Shown: positions 27,333-35,211 of the stretch, piece after piece | How positions within the stretch are numbered: position 1 is the first letter of the stretch | Layout: each line of letters starts with the position of its first letter | Source: Cyanobacteria bacterium QS_4_48_99 | GTDB lineage: Bacteria; Cyanobacteriota; Cyanobacteriia; Cyanobacteriales; Rubidibacteraceae | DNA: 42,451 nucleotides | Direction of reading: 5' to 3' | Assembly (NCBI GenBank): GCA_003021505.1 | Contig: PXPT01000151.1 | Span: forward strand, 1 to 42,451 | The notes under the pieces: model-generated | Databases searched by the model: none | What the model was told of the DNA's origin: nothing | Seen by the model: the letters and a program-made list of their open reading frames with translations, nothing else | Program-made: the position numbers and the translations under genes

Positions 27333-27391
27333 CATCTGCATCTAGTGGTAAAGGTGTTGAATTTTTAGAAAAATTACGCTATATGTGGAGC
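27333..27391. promoter_or_regulatory. Candidate pair of NrdR boxes
   Basis: ACGCTATATGTGGAGC (27376-27391) fits the NrdR consensus (about ACACwATATaTwGwGT) well. A second, weaker site CATCTGCATCTAGTGG (27333-27348) has a good right half. Their centres are 43 bp apart, about four helical turns, and they lie 45-103 bp upstream of the nrdJ start. Pairs at whole-turn spacing are typical of NrdR-repressed reductase genes. Confidence 0.45.
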
Positions 27392-27518
27392 GCTACTGAA
27401 TATCCTCCCCTTTTTGCTATCGCCGGGAGGCACACGCTAATTTTGTGATTAACCACGAAGACGAGGACACGGGCGCCTGTAAGGGCAAGCCTGCGGAACC
27501 CCCTTAATTCCGCGCAGT

Positions 27519-27553
27519 GAGCTGTCCGTAGCGAAGGCTGTCCGTAGCGAAGA
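27519..27553. repeat. Short direct repeat
   Basis: GCTGTCCGTAGCGAA occurs twice in tandem in the nrdJ-cysE spacer. The rest of 27400-27575 shows nothing I can assign. Confidence 0.8.
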
Positions 27554-27575
27554 ACGCAAAGAATAGAAAGTAGCG

Positions 27576-28352
27576 TTAGATTCCTGAGCCGTTGAGAAAC
27601 TCTTGAATTTCTTTATCTTCTAGGCGGCAACTTTGATCAGTATGGTCAGTATGGTTTGAGTTCTCGGAACCATTTGAGTCGGAAGACACTGTAGACACCA
27701 CAGAAGCCGTCCAAGATTGTTGGCGCTGCAAGTCTTGCAGTTGCCCTTCTAAAGATTCAATGCGATCCACTAAAGCTCGAATGACATTTGCTTCGGAGTC
27801 AGGTAAGCTCCCATGTTCCAAGGGATCGACTCGCACGCCGGAGCGATAAATGATTCTGCCTGGAACTCCCACAACTGTGCATTCAGAAGGCACGTCTCGC
27901 AGCACGACTGAGCCTGCACCAATGCGAACGCTGTTCCCGATTTGGAGATTCCCAAGCACTTTTGCTCCTGCCCCAACGACAACATTTTCGCCCAATGTAG
28001 GGTGGCGCTTACCGCTTTCTTTACCAGTTCCGCCGAGGGTTACTCCTTGATAAATGAGCGCGTAGTTGCCTACAATTGCCGTCTCGCCAATCACAACGCC
28101 CATACCATGGTCTATAAAAACCCCCTTGCCGATATTTGCCCCTGGGTGAATTTCAATCCCGGTTAAAAAGCGGGCAATGTTGGAAATAAATCGGGGAATA
28201 AAGGGGAGTCCGAGGTTATATAGCCAGTGGCACAGACGATAGAAGAGTAGTGCTTGTAAACCGGGATAGCAGAGTAAAACTTCTAGCCAATTACGAGCGG
28301 CAGGGTCACGCTCGAAGATAATGCGAAAGTCAGCAGATAGGGTGGCTCGCAC
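27576..28352 (-). CDS. cysE: Serine O-acetyltransferase
   Basis: CysE acetylates serine with acetyl-CoA, the entry step of cysteine synthesis. The 258-residue protein starts with GTG ([22 protein letters not shown]). It has the helical N-terminal part ([23 protein letters not shown]) and a left-handed beta-helix of hexapeptide repeats ([24 protein letters not shown], then [13 protein letters not shown]). The catalytic His is in [12 protein letters not shown]. The C-terminal 60 residues are a helical, Gln/Ser-rich extension. A divergent small membrane gene lies upstream. Regulation by cysteine feedback is usual for the family. Confidence 0.93.
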   Translation of the reverse strand: MRATLSADFRIIFERDPAARNWLEVLLCYPGLQALLFYRLCHWLYNLGLPFIPRFISNIARFLTGIEIHPGANIGKGVFIDHGMGVVIGETAIVGNYALIYQGVTLGGTGKESGKRHPTLGENVVVGAGAKVLGNLQIGNSVRIGAGSVVLRDVPSECTVVGVPGRIIYRSGVRVDPLEHGSLPDSEANVIRALVDRIESLEGQLQDLQRQQSWTASVVSTVSSDSNGSENSNHTDHTDQSCRLEDKEIQEFLNGSGI

Positions 28353-28477
28353 GGGTATCTCTATCTTTGCTCCAACAAGTCATTAACTATCCTATCGTTA
28401 TAAAGGTTTTTTGCGGACAGAGGGGGAAAGGATTGGAAGTATCCTAGTCCCTAAAGCCATCGATTCAAAAAAAGATT

Positions 28478-28642
28478 ATGCTTTTACTTATCTTTGTAGC
28501 TTTGCTGGTAGTTGGCAACTGGCTTTTCTCAACAGCTTTGGTGTTTATTCCTGTCGCTCTCTCCGAATTAGCGAGATCAGCGATCGCGTTTGGTTTGGCA
28601 ATCACTCTGGTGCTCTTACTTAGCTGGAGTTTTGGCGAGTAG
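28478..28642 (+). CDS. Small hydrophobic membrane protein (54 aa)
   Basis: An ATG at 28478 opens a 54-codon frame ending at TAG 28642 with two membrane segments: MLLLIFVALLVVGNWLF and IAFGLAITLVLLLSWSF, joined by a short loop with SELARS. There are charged residues only in the loop and at the end. A HIP1-like GCGATCGCG lies in frame. It is divergent from cysE. I do not recognise a family, but the even hydrophobic pattern and absence of stops suggest a real small protein. Confidence 0.6.
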   Translation: MLLLIFVALLVVGNWLFSTALVFIPVALSELARSAIAFGLAITLVLLLSWSFGE

Positions 28643-28676
28643 TGAGAGATTAGTCATTAGTAACTAATCGTCACAA

Positions 28677-28775
28677 CGGACATCTCACGGGGGCGAAATA
28701 ATTGAGGGCGCGTCGTCCGAGGAAACCTCGGACACTTGTGCCGCCCGTCGCCCCCCTGTTTCCTCCCCTGTAAGC
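28677..28775. repeat. Structured GC-rich intergenic element, copy S2
   Basis: It begins CGGACATCTCA and ends TGTAAGC, like S1 at 8124-8217. Nested stems are perfect: GGGGGCG / CGCCCCC, GGGCG / CGCCC, and GTCCGAGG-AAA-CCTCGGAC. The 5' internal loop (AAATAATTGA) is larger than the 3' one. The flanks (ATTAGTCATTAGTAACTA and TGTAAGCGTTAG) also occur at 30405-30445 without the structured core, as if it were inserted or lost. It may encode a structured RNA or be a mobile palindromic element. Confidence 0.55.
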
Positions 28776-28846
28776 GTTAGTACTAAGGACCAAGGACTAT
28801 GGACTAATGACTGTCCCGATTAGGGGATCGAAAACTGCTGTAAAAG

Positions 28847-29911
28847 CTATTTCCTTGCAGGCTGATAATACTCGTGCGTTAAAAACGGTACATCCACCAA
28901 TTCTCCTTCTGCTGAACCGAGTTGCACTTTCAAGCCTGCACCACCAGCCTTGCTACGGACGTAGGCTAAGCCAAACCAACCCTGTTCCGTTTCGGTGTAA
29001 CTGGTGAGCTTGCCGACTTTTTTACCTTCTGCCATGATGGGCGTTTCCGGTTCGGCGGGAGCGCTTAATCGCACGCCCCAGAGTTGTTGTTTAACCCCTT
29101 TGTAGGTGTTTAAGCGGGCAATGGTTTCCTGACCAATGTAGCAGCCTTTTTCAAAGGAGATTGACTGCCAAAGCCCTGCTTCGAGGGGGTTGTAATCTTC
29201 GGTGAGTTCTCGATCTGGGGCGGGGCGTCCCTGTTGAATGCGTAGTGTCTCCCAGAGGCGATCGCCCATAGCAACTGCTCCAGATGTGGTGATTTGCTCC
29301 CACAGTGCCGCTGCTTGCTCGGCAGAGACAATCAGGGTGTAACCTGGCATTGCCAGCCCACTGCCCACTGCCACGCGCACGGGGATATCGGCTATCTGGA
29401 CTAACTTGTGAGTTCCCTCCGGTTGAGCGGCAATTTCTTCAACACCTGATTCTTTTAAAACGGTGTCGCTTTCTAAGCCAATCAGGCTAAAAACAGCATT
29501 TGCCTCGGACACATCTGCTAGTTCTACCCGATCCATTGGGAAGAGGAAACGATCCAGCCATTCCAGAAGCTGCTGACGCCGAGAGGGAGAAACCAACAGG
29601 AATACTGCCTCTTCAGTGACATAAGCTGTCGCTAGCTCAATCATTCGTCCTGTGGCGTTGGTAAAAACGGTGTGGCAGCCTTGTCCCGGTTGGAGTCGAT
29701 TGAAATCGTTGGTGCTTTGGTTGTTGAGAAAACGCAAGCAATCAACGCCTGCGAGTTTAATCAGTCCCCAGTGGGAGCGATCGCACACTGCCACTCCTTC
29801 CTGTGCTGCCCTCCAGGCTTGGGCATCGTTGCCGAAGCTGGTTGGTGCACGATTCTCCTCATCAAAAGTTGCTCCGCTTATAACTTGGGCATCGTGTAAT
29901 TCCTGAATCAT
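28847..29911 (-). CDS. ygfZ: Folate-binding YgfZ/GcvT-like protein
   Basis: The 354 residues have the aminomethyltransferase-like fold and the YgfZ signature KGCYIGQET with its redox-sensitive Cys. They also have RSHWGLIKLAGVDCLRFLNNQSTNDF near the start, where YgfZ and GcvT bind the folate. YgfZ (IBA57 in eukaryotes) helps assemble or repair certain iron-sulfur proteins. True GcvT (glycine cleavage T protein) is excluded by this signature. It follows the gene at 29948 by 36 bp on the same strand and is downstream of ftrC, itself an iron-sulfur enzyme. The gene symbol is by family. Confidence 0.9.
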   Translation of the reverse strand: MIQELHDAQVISGATFDEENRAPTSFGNDAQAWRAAQEGVAVCDRSHWGLIKLAGVDCLRFLNNQSTNDFNRLQPGQGCHTVFTNATGRMIELATAYVTEEAVFLLVSPSRRQQLLEWLDRFLFPMDRVELADVSEANAVFSLIGLESDTVLKESGVEEIAAQPEGTHKLVQIADIPVRVAVGSGLAMPGYTLIVSAEQAAALWEQITTSGAVAMGDRLWETLRIQQGRPAPDRELTEDYNPLEAGLWQSISFEKGCYIGQETIARLNTYKGVKQQLWGVRLSAPAEPETPIMAEGKKVGKLTSYTETEQGWFGLAYVRSKAGGAGLKVQLGSAEGELVDVPFLTHEYYQPARK

Positions 29912-29947
29912 ATGCCTGCTTTGAGAATAAAACTCATTCCAGAAGGG

Positions 29948-30361
29948 CTACACCGTCGGTAATTTAGCAAAAACTTGCTCCACTTGCTCCCTTGCTCGCT
30001 CATCTAAACGCTGCCAATCGATTTCCCCAGTTTCATCATCAAGCAAACTGGTATCAATTTCTACCTCATAACTCGATTCTACGTCTTCACTAGAGAAAGT
30101 GGAGGGACTGAGTTCGGGATTGTAATTGAGAAAACAAACTTGAAAACAAAGATCCCAAATGTTCACCCGGACTGATTTGTCTTGATAGGTCAAGCATAGC
30201 TCGTAGCCTGGATAGGGGGTCTGTACTTCTTGATAAGTTTCCTTCCATGTAGATTGCTCAAGCTGTTTGCGAATGTTATCGATTACCCGGATAAAAGCGG
30301 GTTGCATTAAAAGATTCGCCTGTTCCCACGCCAGTGCCGTGCTGAATTTTGGTTTAATCAT
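29948..30361 (-). CDS. Conserved cyanobacterial protein of unknown function
   Basis: The start chosen is ATG 30361 (MIKPKFSTALAWEQANLLMQPAF); the frame also opens three codons earlier with TTG. The 137-residue product is acidic and soluble, with no signal peptide or membrane segment. It looks like a single alpha/beta domain: a helix with PAFIRVIDNIRKQLEQS, then strands (YELCLTYQDKSVRVNIWDLCFQVCFLNY), then an acidic stretch with SLLDDETGEIDW and a C-terminal helix. I recall similar proteins across cyanobacteria but no function. It is 36 bp upstream of the ygfZ-like gene and likely cotranscribed. Confidence 0.8.
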   Translation of the reverse strand: MIKPKFSTALAWEQANLLMQPAFIRVIDNIRKQLEQSTWKETYQEVQTPYPGYELCLTYQDKSVRVNIWDLCFQVCFLNYNPELSPSTFSSEDVESSYEVEIDTSLLDDETGEIDWQRLDERAREQVEQVFAKLPTV

Positions 30362-30370
30362 GGCAAGCAA

Positions 30371-30538
30371 TTAAAAAATTTAAATTAAAAATTAAAAATT
30401 GTTATTAGTCATTAGTAACTAAGAGTTAAATTTTGTAAGCGTTAGCACTACGGCCTGATGACCAAGGACTAATGACCAACTGATTTTGCATTTTGCATTC
30501 GGAAGCGTTGCCGAGGTGGCTAAACTTCCCCAACTGTA
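30371..30538. other. Repeat-rich spacer
   Basis: It contains the ATTAGTCATTAGTAACTA and TGTAAGCGTTAG words also found around S2 (28652-28780), plus ACCAAGGACTAATGAC-like repeats. No gene is seen. Confidence 0.7.
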
Positions 30539-30931
30539 CTAGGAAGCATCGACGCGAGCGATTTTAGGGAATCCAGATGTAGCAGCAATCTCTAGCTGCT
30601 CGGCAAAATCTCCCATTCCGTCTTCACCCACCTGTTGCAGCGCATTTAACAGTTGCAGGCTTTCTTCAAGCAAGCGGGTGAGATCAATGCCCTCGTGTAC
30701 GGGTTGATAATCCTCCAGGCGTCCGATTCCCTCGCCCAATAAAATAACTGCCCCACGCCAGTTATGATTACTGAGGTGGTGGCAGCCGACAGCAATTTGC
30801 AAAATCCCTTGATAGAAATTTTTTTCGGGTTGTGAGGCTTCCATCCACAGAGCCTCTAAAGTATCGTGACAGGCGTAAAACGCTTGCTGGTTAAACTCCT
30901 CGACACCCTGCCAAAACGCTTGCGGTGGCAT
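30539..30931 (-). CDS. DUF309-family protein
   Basis: The 130 residues show the DUF309 signature: EFNQQAFYACHDTLEALWMEA, PEKNFYQGILQIAVGCHHL and a GAVILLGEGIGRL helix. The family is all-helical and probably metal-binding through His and Glu residues, and its function is not established. The gene starts 8 bp after the ftrC stop, so the two form an operon, an arrangement that hints at a plastid- or redox-related role without proving it. Confidence 0.92.
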   Translation of the reverse strand: MPPQAFWQGVEEFNQQAFYACHDTLEALWMEASQPEKNFYQGILQIAVGCHHLSNHNWRGAVILLGEGIGRLEDYQPVHEGIDLTRLLEESLQLLNALQQVGEDGMGDFAEQLEIAATSGFPKIARVDAS

Positions 30932-30939
30932 AACTTAAA

Positions 30940-31329
30940 TTAGGACATGCTTTCTCGCACCTCTTTGATGTATTCCTGATCGATTTCCTGTTGATCGCCA
31001 GCAAATTCGTGATCTGGGGTTAAGAATAACAGGCAGTGGCACTCCTTGCGCTCGCGCATGGGAACACAAGGACAATTCCAGTACCCGTCTTTTACTTCCG
31101 CTTCTTTGTCTTCGTAATGACGACAGGGGCACAGGGGAGCACCTAACTCCTCTTTATGCTTTGCTAGTCCCTCAACAACAACCGCTGTAATAGAGGGATC
31201 AGCGCAGAAGTAAGTATCGGTGCGCTTGGCATAAGTTTCGGAAAACTTCCTCATCAGATTGAGGTTTTTTTCCTTGCTTACGTTAGGATTTTGCTGTTGT
31301 TGTTGGTTCTCTGCTTCTTGTGAAGTCAT
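30940..31329 (-). CDS. ftrC: Ferredoxin-thioredoxin reductase, catalytic (beta) subunit
   Basis: FTR passes electrons from photosynthetic ferredoxin to thioredoxin. The 129-residue protein has all the conserved cysteines in exact spacing: CPC (67-69), x16, CPC (86-88), x8, CHC (97-99), plus Cys42. In the known Synechocystis enzyme these form a [4Fe-4S] cluster next to an active-site disulfide. The N-terminus is Gln/Asn-rich and poorly conserved. The pathway it feeds controls G6PDH and FBPase, both encoded in this window. An 80-bp MITE-like repeat lies 57 bp upstream of its start. Confidence 0.96.
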   Translation of the reverse strand: MTSQEAENQQQQQNPNVSKEKNLNLMRKFSETYAKRTDTYFCADPSITAVVVEGLAKHKEELGAPLCPCRHYEDKEAEVKDGYWNCPCVPMRERKECHCLLFLTPDHEFAGDQQEIDQEYIKEVRESMS

Positions 31330-31386
31330 AATTTAAAACAGTCTTCAATGAACGAGTTTTTACTATTTTTTCCTGAAGGAGGTTTA

Positions 31387-31466
31387 TAGCAGAAGGTAGA
31401 ACAATAATTCCTAAACCGTAGGGATTTTGGGTCCCGATTGTGTACTAACCTTTTTGACCACTGCTA
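31387..31466. mobile_element. 80-bp TA-flanked inverted-repeat element (MITE-like)
   Basis: It begins TAGCAGAAGGTAG and ends CCACTGCTA, with TA on both sides (31385-31386 and 31467-31468). The termini are imperfect inverted repeats (TAGCAG, then AGGTxG and ACAAT in common). It has the same first five bases (TAGCA) as the 128-bp family, but the rest differs. The TA duplication suggests mobilisation by an IS630/Tc1-type transposase. It lies between ftrC and the divergent comF. Confidence 0.6.
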
Positions 31467-31747
31467 TAGTTGTTGACTCTTCTGTCTCTCTAGTATAAAA
31501 AGATGTGCAACATCCCTAGGCTTTTTTTTGCCAGCGTACAATCCTTTCTAAGAACTCTACTTCAGGTAAGAGAGTTCCCGTTGCGATCGCTCGCTAATTG
31601 GCTGGGATCGCTTAGTTTAGTTACTTTCAAGTTAACATAAAGCGCCTACAAAACTTTTCTTCTCTTCCGCTTTTGCGATCAGTTTGATTAGAATTAGCTC
31701 AAGATTAAGCGTCTGATTTTTTCCTGCAACGGCGCGTTATCCTTTCC
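31467..31747. promoter_or_regulatory. Spacer upstream of comF
   Basis: A possible sigma-70 promoter, TTGACT (about 31473) and TATAAA (about 31494), is visible on the plus strand, but the spacer is only 15 bp. A HIP1 site lies near 31583. The rest of the spacer holds no recognised gene. Confidence 0.3.
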
Positions 31748-32437
31748 ATGCCTATGATTCGTTGGCGCGATCGCGTGTTAGAAGAGTTAACCTCTCTGTT
31801 TCTGCGCTCAAGCTGTCCACTTTGTGGACGCTCTGCCGAGCAAGCGTTTTGTTCATCTTGCCAGCGACAGTTGCAGCGCTGCCAGTTGCCCAATCCTTGC
31901 CAAAATTGGCGAGGAGATCTACCTGTGTTTGCCTGGGGCAATTACGGAGGAACACTGAAAAGAGCGATCGCAGCACTCAAATACGAAAATCACCCTAAAC
32001 TCGCTCAACCGCTAGGGCATGAGTTAGGTAAAGCCTGGTTAGATGTCTCCCAGTTTACCAGCACTCAAAAAATGATTGTAACGCCCATTCCCATCCACCC
32101 CAAAAAAATACAGCAACGGGGATTTAATCAGGCAGAGTTGCTAGGGCGGAGTTTTTGCCAATTCACTGGCTTACCCTTTCAACCACTGGGGTTAGAGCGA
32201 ACTCACCAAACTGAGGCGCAGTTTGGTTTAGGGATGACAGCAAGGGAAGAAAACCTCAAGCACGCCTTTAGTTTGGGAAAAGGCTTTCGGCGGTGTCATC
32301 CGGTATCGCCCGTATTACTACTAGATGACATTTACACCACAGGCGCAACTGCACGCTCGGCTGCCCAAGCCCTGCGGCAACGAGGAATTGCAGTCTTGGG
32401 AATCGTAGCGATCACACGAACTATGAGAAATAACTGA
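31748..32437 (+). CDS. comF: ComF-family phosphoribosyltransferase-like protein
   Basis: The 229-residue protein begins with a zinc-finger-like part (CPLCGRSAEQAFCSSCQ, about 20-36), followed by the linker and a type I phosphoribosyltransferase fold ending in the PRPP loop LLLDDIYTTGATARSAAQAL. QQRGFNQAELLGR is the usual ComF middle motif. ComF is needed for DNA uptake in naturally competent bacteria, cyanobacteria included, probably in handling incoming single strands. It is followed 47 bp later by the dnaJ-TPR gene on the same strand. Confidence 0.92.
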   Translation: MPMIRWRDRVLEELTSLFLRSSCPLCGRSAEQAFCSSCQRQLQRCQLPNPCQNWRGDLPVFAWGNYGGTLKRAIAALKYENHPKLAQPLGHELGKAWLDVSQFTSTQKMIVTPIPIHPKKIQQRGFNQAELLGRSFCQFTGLPFQPLGLERTHQTEAQFGLGMTAREENLKHAFSLGKGFRRCHPVSPVLLLDDIYTTGATARSAAQALRQRGIAVLGIVAITRTMRNN

Positions 32438-32484
32438 GGATTTACTAAGGCGATAAAATCGAAAGTAATCCTCGTTTAAAGTCC

Positions 32485-33774
32485 ATGCCGCATCATCGGA
32501 ATTACTACGAAGTTCTCCAAATCTCCACAGACGCGACAATCGAGGAGATTAAACAAGCCTTTCGCAATCTTGCTCGCCGCTACCACCCCGACTTAAATCC
32601 AGAAAATCCCGCTGCACAAGAGAAATTCCGCGAAATTCGGGAAGCTTACGAAGTCCTCTCTGATTCCCACCAACGCCGCGAGTATGACCAAGCTTTTAGG
32701 AACCAGCAGACAACGCAACCGCTGAGTCCTCAATATTTCTATGTTCGCGGTGTAGAAAAAGCACTGGAGAAAAATTATCAGGATGCGATTGAAGATTATG
32801 CGCGAGCCCTCAAGCTCGATTCTAATTTCATCGAAGCTTATATCAAGCGGATTGAAGCTCGCTACAAACTAGGCAATGATCGTGGCGTGCTAGAAGATTG
32901 TCACCAGCTTCTCCAACTTGATCCTAGCTCCGCTCACGCTTACTATTACCGAGGACGCGCCCGTTATCGCCTCGGGGCAACTAGCTCGGCGCTTGAAGCT
33001 TATACCCAAGTGCTTCGCCTGGAACCAGATCATCCCCAAGCTTACTATTATCGGGGGATAGCAAACCATGATTTAAAAGAACGCTCCCAAGCAGTTGCAG
33101 ATTTACGTGCCCACGCCGCGCTTTGTCGCCAAAAAGGGGATAGGATTGGTTATCAGTTAGCGCGAGATACGCTAGCTCGGATCAGTGGGACGAGGCTTAG
33201 TTTCGGCAGGGATGCGGTTGAGGAACTGAGCGCGGGAGCTAGGGATGCCCTCAAGTCGTTTCAGACGTTGATTGTTAATCCCGTTGGGGGAATGCTGCCT
33301 GCTTTTGCCCGTCTCGATTCGCAACGAGCAGCAGTGGTAGGAGTTATCTTTGCCGCACTCGCCAATTTAAGTTTTGTCTTGGGGGTTTATATAGGTGGGG
33401 AGGTGGGAATATTTTCCCTGTGGAAGCTCATTCTAGTCGGTTTTGTGCCCTTTGTGAGTCTAGCAGTAATCGGCGCGATCGCGCGTTGGCTTGGTCGCCG
33501 TCGTGCCCATTTAGCTGGCGATCTTTTTCTGGCTGGTGCTTCTCTTTTACCCATAGGATTTCTGGCACTCGCTAGCGGTTTCTCAGTGAATGTTTCCAGT
33601 GCATTTATGCTAATTTTCACTGTTTTTGCAAGCTGCTACACCATACTCACTCTTTACGGTGGCTGCACTCAGATTGCCAATCTCCCCGAAGCGACGGCAG
33701 CAATAACTGTCCCCGTGATGTTGCTAGTGAGTGGCTTGCTCTCCTATTTTGCTTTTACTGCCATGCTTATGTAA
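32485..33774 (+). CDS. DnaJ-domain protein with TPR repeats and C-terminal membrane region
   Basis: The 429 residues hold three parts. A J-domain (6-70) has the HPD motif at 34-36 that stimulates Hsp70 ATPase. Four or so TPR-like repeats (about 82-215; for example [40 protein letters not shown]) should bind partner proteins. The C-terminal third has several hydrophobic helices ([82 protein letters not shown]). Such proteins are typical of cyanobacteria and probably recruit DnaK to a membrane. Client proteins are unknown. Confidence 0.9.
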   Translation: MPHHRNYYEVLQISTDATIEEIKQAFRNLARRYHPDLNPENPAAQEKFREIREAYEVLSDSHQRREYDQAFRNQQTTQPLSPQYFYVRGVEKALEKNYQDAIEDYARALKLDSNFIEAYIKRIEARYKLGNDRGVLEDCHQLLQLDPSSAHAYYYRGRARYRLGATSSALEAYTQVLRLEPDHPQAYYYRGIANHDLKERSQAVADLRAHAALCRQKGDRIGYQLARDTLARISGTRLSFGRDAVEELSAGARDALKSFQTLIVNPVGGMLPAFARLDSQRAAVVGVIFAALANLSFVLGVYIGGEVGIFSLWKLILVGFVPFVSLAVIGAIARWLGRRRAHLAGDLFLAGASLLPIGFLALASGFSVNVSSAFMLIFTVFASCYTILTLYGGCTQIANLPEATAAITVPVMLLVSGLLSYFAFTAMLM

Positions 33775-33778
33775 GGAA

Positions 33779-33830
33779 GTGAGGAGTGAGGAGTCAAAGA
33801 GGTGAGGGAGTGAGGAGTGAGGGGTTATGG
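33779..33830. repeat. GTGAGGA heptamer repeats
   Basis: Several perfect and imperfect heptamers (GTGAGGA, GTGAGGG) lie between the dnaJ-type gene and the insertion sequence; the same unit occurs inside cbiA. Confidence 0.8.
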
Positions 33831-33963
33831 GGTAGCTTGTTTGAGAGAAAATCTTATTCCTATTCCCAACTTTCTCACGCTCTCACGCTCTCAGAGGGTG
33901 TTTTAAAAGTCAGGAAGCTTCCATGGCGTAGGCTGTCCTACTGGAGATCAAGGAGGACAGGCC

Positions 33964-34907
33964 ATGGAAGCTACCACCCCAGCCTATCCCACGCGGCTGG
34001 GCGACGCTCGCGGCCAACTTCGCCGCCGATTCCCAGTTGGGGCGACCCCGCAAGATCCATCTGCGAGGCGTCGTCGAGGCCATTCTGTATGTCCTGCGTG
34101 CCGGTTCTGGCGCATGTTGCCGTGGGAGTTTCCGCCTTGGCAGACTGTGTATGGCTACTTCCGACGCTGGCGTGACAACGGCACTGCGCGCGAGAATCGC
34201 GCGCATTGGCAGCGCATTCACCGCTAACTGCGCCAGTGGGTGCGTCTCCGCTGCAAGCGCCACCAGTCGCCCAGCGTGGCCATCGCCGATACGCAGTCGG
34301 TGCCGCTGGGCTACCTCACCCACCGGGGCCGAGGCTTTGACGGCGGTAAGCGGGTCAAAGGGCGCAAGCGCCACGTGCTGGTGGACAGCATGGGCCTGCT
34401 GCTGGCGGTGGTCGTTACCGCTGCCAATATCGCTGACCAGCAAGGGCTGCCGCCGCTTTTGCGTCGGCTCCAGTTCCGGCGAGGCTGGTTCCATCGGCTG
34501 CGGCTCATCTGGGGCGACCGGGCCGATTGGGGCAAATGCTGGGCGAGTGGGTATTGGAACACGTCCACTGCATGCTGGAAGTGCTGGAGCGTCCCCGAGG
34601 CCATGGTTTCCGATTAGTCCCCCGAGCTTGGGTGGTGGAGCGCACCTTGGCCTGGATTTTCCGGTGCCGGCGGCTCAGCCAGGATGATGAAAAGCTGCCA
34701 CGCACTTGGGAGACTTTCATCTATCTGGCTATAGCAGTCGTAGACCATACGTGAACGTTAGTTGCCTGCGATGCAGATTTCCAAAACTCTCTCGAAAAGG
34801 AAAATTTAGGCGTTTAAGCATGGGCGCGCTTTCCGTTCACGAATCAGGTAGTTTTGCTATATGATTCAGCTCATGCTCAAGCGACTGGCTTGACTCTCGC
34901 TACTTTT
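33964..34907 (+). pseudogene. IS5-type transposase, broken
   Basis: It starts [17 protein letters not shown]. The frame is lost early, then a small deletion removes part of the CPWRMLPW region (copy 1 keeps it). A stop at about 34226 and another frameshift near 34545 follow. The recognisable order is [53 protein letters not shown]...CRRLSQD. The last eleven codons (after IYLA) are separated from the rest by MITE A; joining the flanks with one TA restores IYLAMIQLMLKRLA and a stop, exactly as in copy 3. Confidence 0.9.
34732..34859. mobile_element. 128-bp MITE, copy A (inside IS5 copy 2)
   Basis: It begins TAGCAGTCGTAGACCA and ends GTAGTTTTGCTA, and is flanked by TA at 34730-34731 and 34860-34861. 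Terminal inverted repeats are imperfect: TAGCA at the tips and CGTGAACG about 18 bases in. There is no coding capacity. It sits between codons of the transposase C-terminus. Confidence 0.9.
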
Positions 34908-34920
34908 AAAACACCCTCTG

Positions 34921-35209
34921 AGCTCGACTTTTGCCCTTTTACCGTTTCGGTCTCTTCAGTGCCGTGGCGTTGATGTTTGCCCAGTTGTATCGCAAGTACC
35001 CAGCTCCAGCTCGCTCTGGGCCAGGGTATGCCAAGCCTGAGCCACCTTAACTGATACCCTGGCTGCTGTCCGGCGAGAGCTGGGATCGGGATTTTTGCAA
35101 CCCCCGGCCCTCCCCCAACCGTGGCAACATCCACCACCGCCAGTCCTCGATACGCTGCTGGACCGCCTCTGCTACGCTGCCTAAAATTCAAAAGGGCAAA
35201 AGTCGAGCT
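34921..35209. mobile_element. 289-bp IS derivative with perfect 20-bp inverted repeats
   Basis: The ends are a perfect 20-bp inverted repeat, AGCTCGACTTTTGCCCTTTT (34921-34940, complement at 35190-35209). Inside on the plus strand is a short coding remnant, TDTLAAVRRELGSGF...VLDTLLDRLCYAA followed by TAA (about 35050-35182). It has the look of a transposase C-terminus, with an in-frame TGA just upstream. Most of the transposase is deleted. It abuts the right end of IS5 copy 2 almost base to base. Confidence 0.7.
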
Positions 35210-35211
35210 GA

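Larger units (their letters stand above)
33893..34919 (+). mobile_element. IS5-type insertion sequence, copy 2, interrupted by a MITE
   Basis: Both terminal inverted repeats are present: AGAGGGTGTTTTAAAAGT at 33893-33910 and its complement at 34902-34919. Without the nested 128-bp MITE and one TA the element would be 897 bp. Copies 1 and 3 suggest target sites of the TNA kind; here the two sides read TCA and TGA, so no clean target duplication remains, which suggests rearrangement or mutation after insertion. Confidence 0.85.

Noticed and set aside
27289-27575. Cobalamin riboswitch before nrdJ
   Set aside because: It would make sense for a B12-dependent enzyme, but I see no B12-box-like sequence or matching fold in the spacer.
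30503-30540. tRNA-like text GCGTTGCCGAGGTGGCTAAAC
   Set aside because: It resembles the 5' part of a class II tRNA, but no anticodon stem, T arm or acceptor pairing follows.
33910-34720. Long antisense frames within IS5 copy 2
   Set aside because: They are the complement of the transposase remnant; no protein family is visible in them.
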